The translations under genes were made by a program, and so were the position numbers. From PALSA-505 sp035308365 (GTDB lineage: Bacteria; Actinomycetota; Actinomycetes; Streptosporangiales; Streptosporangiaceae): a stretch of 64,000 nucleotides of DNA. The stretch is from assembly GCA_035308365.1 (NCBI GenBank), contig DATGGU010000097.1:1-64000 (forward strand), written 5' to 3'. The notes under the pieces were generated by a model. The model was not told the origin of the DNA and did not search any database. It saw nothing but the letters and a program-made list of their open reading frames with translations. Below are positions 21,239 to 29,601 of the stretch, piece after piece. Position 1 is the stretch's first letter, and each line of letters starts with the position of its first letter.

Positions 21239-22114
21239 ATGACGAGCGGTCGGCCGGGCTCGGCAACGGTGCCGCGCTGGTTCAGGGAACCCGCGGGTCA
21301 GGCGGATGCCGCCTGCCTCCTGTTCTGCCTGCCGTACAGCGGCGGCGGGGCGAGTGCTTTCCGTTCGTGGCGAGGACTCCTGGCGCCCCAGGTCGGGGTG
21401 CTTCCGGTCTGCCTGCCCGGCCGGGAGGAGCGCATCGGCGAACCGCTGCGCATGCCCATAGCCGAGATTGCGGCGGCCATCGCGGCTCGCGCCGACCGTC
21501 CCTATGCCATCTACGGGCACAGCATGGGGGCGCGGCTCGGCTTCGAGGTGATAAGAGAGCTCGACCGGTGCGGAGCACCGCTGCCCGTGACGTTCTACCC
21601 CGCAGCGGCCCGGCCGCTCGACATCAGGGACCCGATCGCGGACAGCGTCCTGCTGCCAGACGACGAGTTCCTGGCCGCACTGATCGATCGCGTCGGCATG
21701 CCGGCCGAGGTCGCGCAGGTGCCCGAGTTGCGTGCCCTGCTGCTGCCCGTGCTGCGCGCCGACTTCCAGTGGATCTACCGGTACCGCTACCGGGCAGACC
21801 CGCCGCTGCGGGTGCCGGTGACCGCCCTGGCGGGCATTGCTGACGGCGAGGTCAGCGCGGATGTCATGCTCGGCTGGCAGCGCATGACGTCGGCCGGCTT
21901 CCGGTTGCACACCATCGACGGTGGTCACCTGTTCCTTCAGGACGCCGCCGCGCCGCAGCTGTGCGAGCTGCTGTCCGCTGACCTGCTCGCGCTGGCCGGC
22001 CGCCCGACCAAAAACGTCAGCGACAAGGTTCCCCAGCAGGCCGGATTAACGGATGACCTGCCCGCCCGGGCGACGCTGCGGGGTGGCCTGCCGCCAGGCG
22101 AGGCCAGGTCATGA
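21239..22114 (+). CDS. type II thioesterase
   Basis: Alpha/beta hydrolase of the RifR/SrfAD type that clears mis-primed or stalled acyl groups from NRPS/PKS carrier domains. Nucleophile motif GHSMG at residues 93-97, N-terminal LLFCLPYSGGGASAFRSW, and the catalytic His in IDGGHLFLQ near residue 229. The C-terminus has about 45 extra residues beyond the fold. ATG 21239 was chosen for its purine-rich ribosome site; ATG 21227 and 21161 are in frame. First gene of the operon, overlapping the LanB-like gene by ATGA. No chain-terminating TE domain exists in any synthetase here, so it may also take part in release. Confidence 0.88.
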   Translation: MTSGRPGSATVPRWFREPAGQADAACLLFCLPYSGGGASAFRSWRGLLAPQVGVLPVCLPGREERIGEPLRMPIAEIAAAIAARADRPYAIYGHSMGARLGFEVIRELDRCGAPLPVTFYPAAARPLDIRDPIADSVLLPDDEFLAALIDRVGMPAEVAQVPELRALLLPVLRADFQWIYRYRYRADPPLRVPVTALAGIADGEVSADVMLGWQRMTSAGFRLHTIDGGHLFLQDAAAPQLCELLSADLLALAGRPTKNVSDKVPQQAGLTDDLPARATLRGGLPPGEARS

Positions 22115-24522
22115 CGTCCACGGATCAGCGTCTCATCACGCTGCCTGGCACCGAATGGCAGGTCTGGCGCGACGCGGTGCTGCGCACCACCGGGTTCCCG
22201 GCCGATGGCCTGCTCCGCCTGTCCGCGCCGGATTGCGCAGCGGTGGCAGACGCCTGCCTCGACGGACAGGCCAGCGCGGAAGACTTTGACCGGGCGCTGG
22301 GAGAGACGGTCGCGCGCAGCTCCCGTGAGGTTTACTCGATCGCCACGGATCCCCTGTTCCGTACGGCGGTGACGTGGCAGAGCCCGTCGTCTCTCATCGC
22401 GCTCGACGGCATCGCCAAGGCAGGCCCGCAGCCCTGCCGCAACAGCAAGCAGCGCCAGCGTGAGACGGTCGTGGCCAGGTACTGGCAGCGGTACTGCGGC
22501 AAGACGGAGACGATCGGGTTCTTCGGGCCGGTGTGCTGGGTCACGGTTGACCCCGATCTGCCCACCGTCAGCGTTCAGGCCGGCCCAGACCTGGTCAGGG
22601 ACCGCCGCGTCGTCTTCGAGCACTGGGTGCTGGCCGGCTATGCCGACTCGGTCGCGGCCGATCCGCGGGCGCGCCGGTGGCTGCCGCCCGCACTCCAGCC
22701 ACACCTCACGGTCGCCGGAGGGCAGGTGCTCGACCCGGTCAGGCCGCCAGCCCCGCTGTCAATGGCCGAGCAGGCCGTACTCGCCTGGTGCGATGGCCAC
22801 CGGCCGGCCCGCGACGTCGCGCAGGCGGTCCTTGCCCAGCCCGGCAGCCGGCTGCGCAAGGAAGAAGACGTCTATCTCCTGCTCGGCATGCTGGCCGAAC
22901 GGGGGCTGCTGCGCTGGAACCTGGACCTGCCGATCAGCCACACCGCCGAGCGGGTGCTGTCCGAACGCATTGCCGCGATCGGCGACCCGCAGGTCAGGCA
23001 GCCAGCCATGACGGGCCTGACCCGGCTGCAGGCGGCCAGGGACACGGTGGCCGTCACTGCCGGGGACCCGGACAAGCTGGCCGCCGCGCTCGACGCGCTC
23101 GGGGCCGGCGTCGCGGACCTGACCGGCCTGGCCGCCACCCGCAAGCCCGGCGAGGCGTACGCCGGGCGGATGGTCTGCGTCGAGGACACCACCCGCGACC
23201 TGGATGTCACCATCGGCGCTGGCATCCTGGCGGCCATCGCCACGCCGCTCGGTATCTTCCTGCAGGCGGCGCGGTGGGTGACCACGGCAATGGCGCAGTC
23301 CTACCTAGCCGCGCTGGCCGGGCTGCACGCCGAGCTGGCCGCCGACCTCGGCACCCCCGAGGTGCCGCTCGGCCAGCTCTGGTTCCTGGCCCAGGGGCTG
23401 TTCTACGGCCCGCCGCCTCGCCCAGCCGACCAGGTCACGGCCGAATTCGGCCGCCGGCTGCGCGCTCTGTACGGCCTCGGCGCGCCCGGCGCGCCCGGCA
23501 CACCCGGTACACCCGGCGCGCCCGGCGCGGCTCCGGTCAGCAGGCTGGAACTGCGCAGCGACGCCCTGCTCCCGCACGTCGCAGGGCTGTTCCCCGCCGA
23601 GCATCCGGGCTGGCCGGCCGCCCGCATTCACAGCCCGGACCTGCTGATCTGCGCACCAGACACGGACGCGCTGCGGCGCGGTGACTTCACCGTGGTGCTC
23701 AGCGAACTGCACATGGCGTGGGCGACGTGCGGATCGCAGGTGTTCGCTTCCGCTCACCCCGATCCGGCCAGGCTGCGTGCGGCCTACCGGGCCGACGTCG
23801 GCGGCGGCCGGGTCTACCCGCTGCTGCCGGCCGACTGGCCGCGGAACAGCCCCAGGCTGGCATTCGCCTTCGAAGGCCCCGGCGACATCCAGCTAGGCTT
23901 CGCGCCGGCGCCGGGCGCTGACCCGGAGCGGCTGCTGCCGGTCACCGCGGTGTCGGTGACCAGTTCCGGCGGCTCACTCCTGGCCAGGGGGCCGGGTGGC
24001 CGCACCTGGCCGCTGGCCGAGATGTTCGCCCGGCCACTCGCCGAGGTAACCGTCAACGCGCTCAAGCTCGCTCCGTTCTCCCGGCCGCAAACCCACCCCA
24101 CGGCGCCTGGGGCGCACACGCCCAGGATCACCATCGACCGGGTGGTGGTGGCGCGGGAAGCCTGGCAGACCACGGTTGCGGCGGCCAGCTTCGCCCACGC
24201 GCGCACCGAACGCGAGCGCTATCTCGCAGCCCGCCGCTGGCGGCGCGAACTTGGGCTTCCTGAGCAGGTGTTCGTGACGATAGGGACGGAGACCAAGCCG
24301 GTGTTCACCGATCTCACCAGCCCGCTGTATATGGAGTCGCTCGGCGCGATGCTGCGGTCTGCCCGCCGGGACGGCGGGGATGAGGTCCCCGTCCTGGTGA
24401 CCGAGATGCTGCCCACCTGTGACCAGGCATGGGTGCCCGGCGCGGCCGGCCGCCGGTACCTTTCCGAGCTCCGGCTGCATGTCACGGACCCGCGGCCCGC
24501 CCTTTCGGAAGACGCGTCATGA
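22111..24522 (+). CDS. LanB-like (lantibiotic dehydratase family) protein associated with NRPS
   Basis: 803 residues related to the N-terminal glutamylation domain of LanB dehydratases. RYCGKTETIGFFGPVCW (about 127-143) is the counterpart of the LanB R..TPFGLF region, and the C-terminus has REAWQ, RRWRRELGLPEQVFVTIG, TKPVFTDLTSPLYMESL and VTEMLPTCDQAW, as in the family. Classic LanBs use Glu-tRNA to glutamylate Ser/Thr, and related PEARL enzymes add amino acids from tRNA to peptides. Similar proteins occur in NRPS clusters, with unknown role. No precursor peptide, LanC or separate elimination domain is present. A collagen-like (GAP/GTP)n run lies at about residues 456-472. ATGA overlaps on both sides couple it to TEII and NRPS1. 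Confidence 0.75.
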   Translation: MTSTDQRLITLPGTEWQVWRDAVLRTTGFPADGLLRLSAPDCAAVADACLDGQASAEDFDRALGETVARSSREVYSIATDPLFRTAVTWQSPSSLIALDGIAKAGPQPCRNSKQRQRETVVARYWQRYCGKTETIGFFGPVCWVTVDPDLPTVSVQAGPDLVRDRRVVFEHWVLAGYADSVAADPRARRWLPPALQPHLTVAGGQVLDPVRPPAPLSMAEQAVLAWCDGHRPARDVAQAVLAQPGSRLRKEEDVYLLLGMLAERGLLRWNLDLPISHTAERVLSERIAAIGDPQVRQPAMTGLTRLQAARDTVAVTAGDPDKLAAALDALGAGVADLTGLAATRKPGEAYAGRMVCVEDTTRDLDVTIGAGILAAIATPLGIFLQAARWVTTAMAQSYLAALAGLHAELAADLGTPEVPLGQLWFLAQGLFYGPPPRPADQVTAEFGRRLRALYGLGAPGAPGTPGTPGAPGAAPVSRLELRSDALLPHVAGLFPAEHPGWPAARIHSPDLLICAPDTDALRRGDFTVVLSELHMAWATCGSQVFASAHPDPARLRAAYRADVGGGRVYPLLPADWPRNSPRLAFAFEGPGDIQLGFAPAPGADPERLLPVTAVSVTSSGGSLLARGPGGRTWPLAEMFARPLAEVTVNALKLAPFSRPQTHPTAPGAHTPRITIDRVVVAREAWQTTVAAASFAHARTERERYLAARRWRRELGLPEQVFVTIGTETKPVFTDLTSPLYMESLGAMLRSARRDGGDEVPVLVTEMLPTCDQAWVPGAAGRRYLSELRLHVTDPRPALSEDAS
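23478..23536 (+). repeat. 9-bp repeats encoding a collagen-like GAP/GTP run
   Basis: About six tandem 9-bp units of the type GGCGCGCCC or GGCACACCC encode GAPGAPGTPGTPGAPGA in the middle of the LanB-like protein. Seen directly; probably a flexible linker between subdomains. Confidence 0.8.
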
Positions 24523-27500
24523 CCGGGGAAACCCTCGACCAGCTGATCGTGGCGCAGGTGCGGCGCACGCCCGGCGCGGTGGCGGTGCGGCAGTGGGACA
24601 GCGTGCTGACCTATCGCGAACTGCTCGACGCGGCGCTGCCTCTCGCCGCGCGGCTGCGGGCGGCGGGCGCCAGACCAGAGGCATGCGTCGGCATCTGCAC
24701 CCGCCGCACCGAAGGCATGATCGTCGCGGTGCTCGGCGTGCTGCTGAGCGGCGCCGCCTACGTCCCCCTCGACACCGATCACCCCAGGCAACGGCTCGCC
24801 GCGATCCTGGATGACGCGCAGGCCAGGCTGGTCGTGGCCGACGAGGCCGGCTGCGAGGCACTGGCCGGCACGGGCCGTACGCTGATCCCTCCTTACGGGG
24901 GACCGCCGGCCGCCGCGGGCGGCGAACCGCACGGGCAGTGGTCCGCCCGGCCGGGCAATGCGGCGTACGTGATGTACACCTCGGGCTCCACCGGCCACCC
25001 GAAGGGTGTCGTCGTCGCGCACCGCAACGTCATCGCCTATCTCAGCTACGCGCTCGAACTCCTCGGCATCGACGAGCGCTCTCACAGCATCGGCTTCGCC
25101 TCGCTCGGCTTCGACGCCTGCATCGCCGACATCTATGCCCCGCTCATCTGTGGCGGGTCGATCCAGCTCATCCCCGAAGAGGACCGGATCGACCCGGCGC
25201 GGCTGCAGCGGTTCCTCGAGCATCACGAGGTGACCTTCGGCTACATCCCGCCCGCCCTGCTGCCGCTGCTCGACCCGGACCGGCTGGTCAGCCTGACCGA
25301 CGTCATCAGCTCGGGCGAGCCCGCTCCACCGGATCAGGTGGACCGCTGGTCACGGCCGCCACAGATGCGCTTCCACAACTGGTACGGGCCGACCGAGACC
25401 ACCGTCAACGTGACCGGTGCCGAGTTCGAGGGCACCTGGGACCAGAAGCTGCCGATCGGCCGGCCGCTTCCCGGCGTGCGGGCCTACGTGCTGGACGAGC
25501 GGCTGCGGCCGTGCCCACCCGGCGAGCCGGGCGAACTGTGCATAGGCGGCCCCCAGGTGACCCGTGGATACCTGCGCATGCCCGGCCGCACCTCGGAGGT
25601 GTTCGTCGCCGACTGTGTCAGTGGCGAGCCCGGTGCGCGGCTGTATCGCACCGGCGACCGGGTCGCCTGGCAGCCCGACGGGATGCTGGCCTATCTCGGC
25701 CGGATCGACCGGCAGGTCAAGATCCACGGTCAGCGGATGGAGATCGGCGAGATCGAGACCGTGCTGGTCAGCCACCCGCGGGTCCGCCAGACCGTGGTGG
25801 ACGTCGCCACCACCGCGACCGGGGTCAAGCAGCTCGTCGCCTACCTGGCGCCGGCCGACGCGCCCGGCTACGGCGAGATCCGCGAGTACTGCCTGCAGAA
25901 GCTGCCGGTCTACATGGTGCCGGCCCGGGTGGTCCGGGTGGACGCGCTGCCGCTGAACGTGTCCGGCAAGGTGGACATGCGCAAGCTCCGCGAGCTCGCC
26001 GCCGGGCAGCGCACGGAGCCTGCCGCCGCGCCGGACAGCACCGGCGGGCCGGCCGGCCAGGAACCCGCTCTGCTTGAAACGGTCAGCCGGGCCTGGGCCG
26101 AGGTGCTCGAAACCCCGGCACCGCGCCCTGACGATGACTTCTTCGCCTCGGGAGGCCACTCGATCCTGGCCATGCGGCTGGTCGCGACGCTGCTCGACCG
26201 CACCGGCCGCCAGGTCACGGTCGAAGACGTGTTCCTCGGCCAGACCGTGGCCGGGCTGGCCGAACGGCTCGCCGCCAGGCCGGCCGCCGGTGCCGCCGTC
26301 CCCGCCGTGCCGGCGGCGTCGCCGCCCGAGCTGTCGCCCGCTCAGCGGCGGATCTGGTTCGTGGAACAGATCACCCCCGGCACCGCCGCACACAACATCG
26401 CGCTCGCCGAACGGCTGCGCGGCGACATCGACATTGCGGCGCTGCGCCGCGCGCTGAGGGAAACCGCGGAGCGGCAAGAGGTGCTGCGCTGGCGGATCCG
26501 CCAGCGCGACGGCATCCCTGCGGTCGCCGTCGATCCGCCCGGTGAGGTGGCGCTGACCCTCGATGACCTCACCGCGGTGCCGGAGGCACGCCGGGAGGAT
26601 GCGGCGCGCGCACTGCTCGATGCGGAGGCCCGCGCCCCGTTCGACCTGGCCGCGGGCTCGCTGTGGCGGGTGCGGCTGATCCGGCTCGGCGAAGCCGATC
26701 ACGTGCTCGCCATCACCGTCCACCATGTGGTGTTCGACGGCACGTCCATCTCCGTGCTCTACCGCGACCTGGCCCGCAGCTACGCCGGCCACGCGGCCGA
26801 GCCGCTGGCCGCCACGTTCGCTGACTACGTGCGGTGGCTCCGGGAGCGCACGTCGGCCACGTCCGGCGACGAACTGGCCTGGTGGGCCGGCCACCTCGAC
26901 GGCGTCCCTCCCGTCCTCGACCTGCCTCGCGACCACCCGCGGCCGCCGATCCAGACCTTCCACGGTGCAAGCCGCACCGCCAGGGTCGGCGCGGCCACCA
27001 CGGAGCGGCTGCGGGAACTTGCCGCGGCGGCCGGCGCCACCTTGTACACGGCGCTGCTCGCCGCGTTCGGCCACCTGGCAGGCCGGCTCACCGGGGCCGG
27101 CGACCTGGTGGTCGGCACGCCGCTCGCGGACCGCAAGGAACTGGCGTTCGAGCAGGTGATCGGCGTCCTGCTGCACATCGTGCCGCTGCGGCTGCGGGTT
27201 GGCGGGCACGAGACGTTCGCCGGGCTGCTCGAACACTGCAGGGACGAGACGGCGGCCGCGTTCGCGCACGCGGACATGCCGTTCGAACGGATCGTCGAGT
27301 CCCTGGGCGGCAGGCGGGATCTGTCCCGCAACCCGCTGATCCAGGTGCTGTTCAACATGTACAACTTCGCCCAGGACAAGCTCTGCCTGGACGGCCTCAC
27401 CGCCGAGCCGGTCCAGGCCGCGGTGACCGGATCCCTGTTCGACCTCACCATGTACGTGAGCGAGGACCCGGGCGGGCTCGCCCTGCAGGCCGTCTACAAC

Positions 27501-29600
27501 CCCGGCCTGTTCGGCGCCGAGCGCATCGACGCCCTGCTCGCCAGCTACGCGCACCTGCTCGGCGAGTGCGCCACCCAGCCGGCCCGCCCGCTGCGGGAGA
27601 TCTCCCTGCGGCCACCGGGCAGCGGGCTGCCCGGCTGGGATAGCGCGCTGCCGGCCTGGGACGGCGCGGGAATCGTGGAACGGGTACGGGAGGCCGCCGC
27701 CCGGCAGCCGGGCGAGGTCGCCGTCACCGGGCCCGGCGGGCCGCTGCGCTACCAGGACGTGGCAGCCATTCTCGGGCACGTCTGCGCGGCTGTCAGGGAC
27801 ACCGGCGTGGCGCCCGGCGACGCGGTCGCCGTGCTCGCGGCCAGGGACTGCCGGCTGCCCGCCACGCTGCTCGGCGTGCTGGCGTCCGGTGCCCGGTGGA
27901 TGATCGCCGACCCCGCGCTGCCCGATCAGGTCCTCGCCCGCCAGGCCGCGGCCGTGCGGCCGCGTGCCGTGGTCTGCCTGGAACCCGGCAGCGCGGTCCC
28001 GGCCGCCCTGGCCGGCCTGCCGGTGCTGCACGCTCTGCCGTCGCCGACGGCGACCCCGGCGGCAGCCGCCAGCGCCCACCTGCCGGACGTACCGGCCGGG
28101 GAGCAGGGCTACCTCCTGCTCACCTCGGGCACCACGGGCGAACCCAAGGTGGTCCTCACGCCGGAACGGCCGCTCGCGCACTTCGCCGCGTGGTACCCGG
28201 CGGCGTTCGGGCTCACCCCGTCCGACCGGTTCGCCTTGCTCGGTGGCCTCGGGCACGACCCCGCGCTGCGGGATGCGTTCATCCCGCTCGTGCTCGGCGC
28301 CAGGCTGTGCGTGCCGCCCGAGGACCTGCTGCGCGACCCGGCCGGGCTCTTCGCCTGGCTACGGGACGAGCAGGTGACGGTCGCGCACCTCACTCCCCAG
28401 CTTGCCCGGCTGCTGGCGCTGGCCGTAGGGCGTGTTTCCGGCCAGGAAAGCGCTGCTGCCGGTAACGGCTCCGCTGCCGGTAACGGCGCTGCCGCCGGGG
28501 AGCGGCTCGCGCTCAGGCTGGCCGCACTCGGCGGCGACCAGGGCAGCGCCGAAGATGTGGCCACGCTGCGGGCCATGGCCCCCGGCGTCAGGGTGGTCAA
28601 CTTTTACGGCACCACGGAGACGCCGCAGGCACAGTCGGTGTACGAGCCGCCCGCCGGGCCGCCCGGCACCGGCGGGCCGCTGCCCGCCGGCCGTGGCATC
28701 GACGGGGCGATGCTGCTCGTACTCGGCCCGGCCGGGCAGCCGGCCGCGGCCGGTGAGCTTGGCGAGGTTGCGATCAGGAGCCGCCACCTGGCAGCCTGCT
28801 ACCTGGACCCGGAGCTTACCCGGCAAAAGTTCGGCACCGCCCCGGGCGGCGATCCGGGGGACCGCTTCTTCCGCACCGGCGATCTCGGCAGATACCGCCC
28901 GGACGGGGTGGTGGTACTGGCCGGCCGGGCCGACGGGCAGGTGAAGATCCGCGGCTACCGGGTGGAGACCGGGGAGGTCGAGGCCGCGCTGGCCGGGCTG
29001 GCGGACGTCAGGCAGGCGCACGTGGCGGCCTGTGGCAGCGGCCAGCGGCGCCGGCTGATCGCCTGCGCCGTCCCGGCGCGGTCCGCGGTCCGCGCCGCCG
29101 ACCTGCTGGCCGCACTGCGGCTGCTGCTGCCCGAGTACGCCGTCCCCGCCGAGATCACGCTGCTGCCCAGGCTGCCGCTGACCCCGAACGGCAAGGTGGA
29201 CACCGCCGCCGTGATCCGGGCGGCAATGCGGGACGCCGGGCAGGCCGCACGCCAGGACGGCCGCGGCGCGCTGTCCGGCCCCACCGAGCACATCATCGCC
29301 GGCGCCTGGCGCGAGGTGCTCGGCCTGCCCTCGGTCGGCCCGGCGGACAACTTCTTCGACATCGGCGGCCACTCGCTCGCGATGGCCACCGCCGCGGCCA
29401 GGCTCGCCGAGCGGATGGACCGGCAGGTCACCGTGCTCGACCTGTTCCGGCACCCCACCGTCAGGGAGCTTGCCGCCCACCTGGACGGACAAACGGCTGA
29501 CCCAGTATTCGAACGTGCCGACTACCGCGCAGCGCAACGGCGGCGCCGGGCCCGGCCAATCCCGGTGCCCGCACCGGCGAAAGAGAAGGGAATCCAATGA
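24519..29600 (+). CDS. NRPS1: A-T-C-A-T
   Basis: 1693 residues, likely the loading protein because it begins with an A domain. A1 (about 1-520): YTSGSTGHPKG near 153, WYGPTETT near 288, lysine of SGKVD near 483; pocket residues by alignment to GrsA are D-A-A-Y-I-S-W-V-N-K, not a code I recognise. T1: GGHS near 545. C (about 604-1030): intact HHVVFDG near 735. A2 (about 1050-1580): TSGTTGEPK near 1201, GHDPALRD near 1245, FYGTTET near 1362; pocket D-P-R-H-A-G-F-Q-A-K, whose DPRH start and HDP..RD motif resemble yeast Lys2. A low-complexity SGQE/AAGNG insert sits in A2 near 1303-1330. T2: GGHS near 1617. ATG 24519 overlaps the LanB-like stop. The next gene starts 2 nt after the stop. Confidence 0.93.
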   Translation: MTGETLDQLIVAQVRRTPGAVAVRQWDSVLTYRELLDAALPLAARLRAAGARPEACVGICTRRTEGMIVAVLGVLLSGAAYVPLDTDHPRQRLAAILDDAQARLVVADEAGCEALAGTGRTLIPPYGGPPAAAGGEPHGQWSARPGNAAYVMYTSGSTGHPKGVVVAHRNVIAYLSYALELLGIDERSHSIGFASLGFDACIADIYAPLICGGSIQLIPEEDRIDPARLQRFLEHHEVTFGYIPPALLPLLDPDRLVSLTDVISSGEPAPPDQVDRWSRPPQMRFHNWYGPTETTVNVTGAEFEGTWDQKLPIGRPLPGVRAYVLDERLRPCPPGEPGELCIGGPQVTRGYLRMPGRTSEVFVADCVSGEPGARLYRTGDRVAWQPDGMLAYLGRIDRQVKIHGQRMEIGEIETVLVSHPRVRQTVVDVATTATGVKQLVAYLAPADAPGYGEIREYCLQKLPVYMVPARVVRVDALPLNVSGKVDMRKLRELAAGQRTEPAAAPDSTGGPAGQEPALLETVSRAWAEVLETPAPRPDDDFFASGGHSILAMRLVATLLDRTGRQVTVEDVFLGQTVAGLAERLAARPAAGAAVPAVPAASPPELSPAQRRIWFVEQITPGTAAHNIALAERLRGDIDIAALRRALRETAERQEVLRWRIRQRDGIPAVAVDPPGEVALTLDDLTAVPEARREDAARALLDAEARAPFDLAAGSLWRVRLIRLGEADHVLAITVHHVVFDGTSISVLYRDLARSYAGHAAEPLAATFADYVRWLRERTSATSGDELAWWAGHLDGVPPVLDLPRDHPRPPIQTFHGASRTARVGAATTERLRELAAAAGATLYTALLAAFGHLAGRLTGAGDLVVGTPLADRKELAFEQVIGVLLHIVPLRLRVGGHETFAGLLEHCRDETAAAFAHADMPFERIVESLGGRRDLSRNPLIQVLFNMYNFAQDKLCLDGLTAEPVQAAVTGSLFDLTMYVSEDPGGLALQAVYNPGLFGAERIDALLASYAHLLGECATQPARPLREISLRPPGSGLPGWDSALPAWDGAGIVERVREAAARQPGEVAVTGPGGPLRYQDVAAILGHVCAAVRDTGVAPGDAVAVLAARDCRLPATLLGVLASGARWMIADPALPDQVLARQAAAVRPRAVVCLEPGSAVPAALAGLPVLHALPSPTATPAAAASAHLPDVPAGEQGYLLLTSGTTGEPKVVLTPERPLAHFAAWYPAAFGLTPSDRFALLGGLGHDPALRDAFIPLVLGARLCVPPEDLLRDPAGLFAWLRDEQVTVAHLTPQLARLLALAVGRVSGQESAAAGNGSAAGNGAAAGERLALRLAALGGDQGSAEDVATLRAMAPGVRVVNFYGTTETPQAQSVYEPPAGPPGTGGPLPAGRGIDGAMLLVLGPAGQPAAAGELGEVAIRSRHLAACYLDPELTRQKFGTAPGGDPGDRFFRTGDLGRYRPDGVVVLAGRADGQVKIRGYRVETGEVEAALAGLADVRQAHVAACGSGQRRRLIACAVPARSAVRAADLLAALRLLLPEYAVPAEITLLPRLPLTPNGKVDTAAVIRAAMRDAGQAARQDGRGALSGPTEHIIAGAWREVLGLPSVGPADNFFDIGGHSLAMATAAARLAERMDRQVTVLDLFRHPTVRELAAHLDGQTADPVFERADYRAAQRRRRARPIPVPAPAKEKGIQ
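28422..28500 (+). repeat. SGQE-type 30-bp repeat copy and AAGNG duplications inside NRPS1 A2
   Basis: One copy of the unit GCCGTAGGGCGTGTTTCCGG plus CCAGGAAAG (28422-28451, AVGRVSGQES) is followed by two 18-bp units encoding AAGNGS and AAGNGA. The insert falls in a surface loop between the A4 and A5 motifs of the adenylation domain. The same unit recurs in NRPS2 and pheS. Confidence 0.8.
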
Positions 29601-29601
29601 C

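Noticed and set aside
22111..24522. A true lantibiotic (RiPP) cluster
   Set aside because: No small precursor-like ORF, cyclase or modifying enzymes nearby; all neighbours are NRPS/PKS genes.
25350..28256. 968-codon minus-strand open frame inside NRPS1
   Set aside because: Antisense to well-conserved A, C and T motifs; no recognisable protein features.
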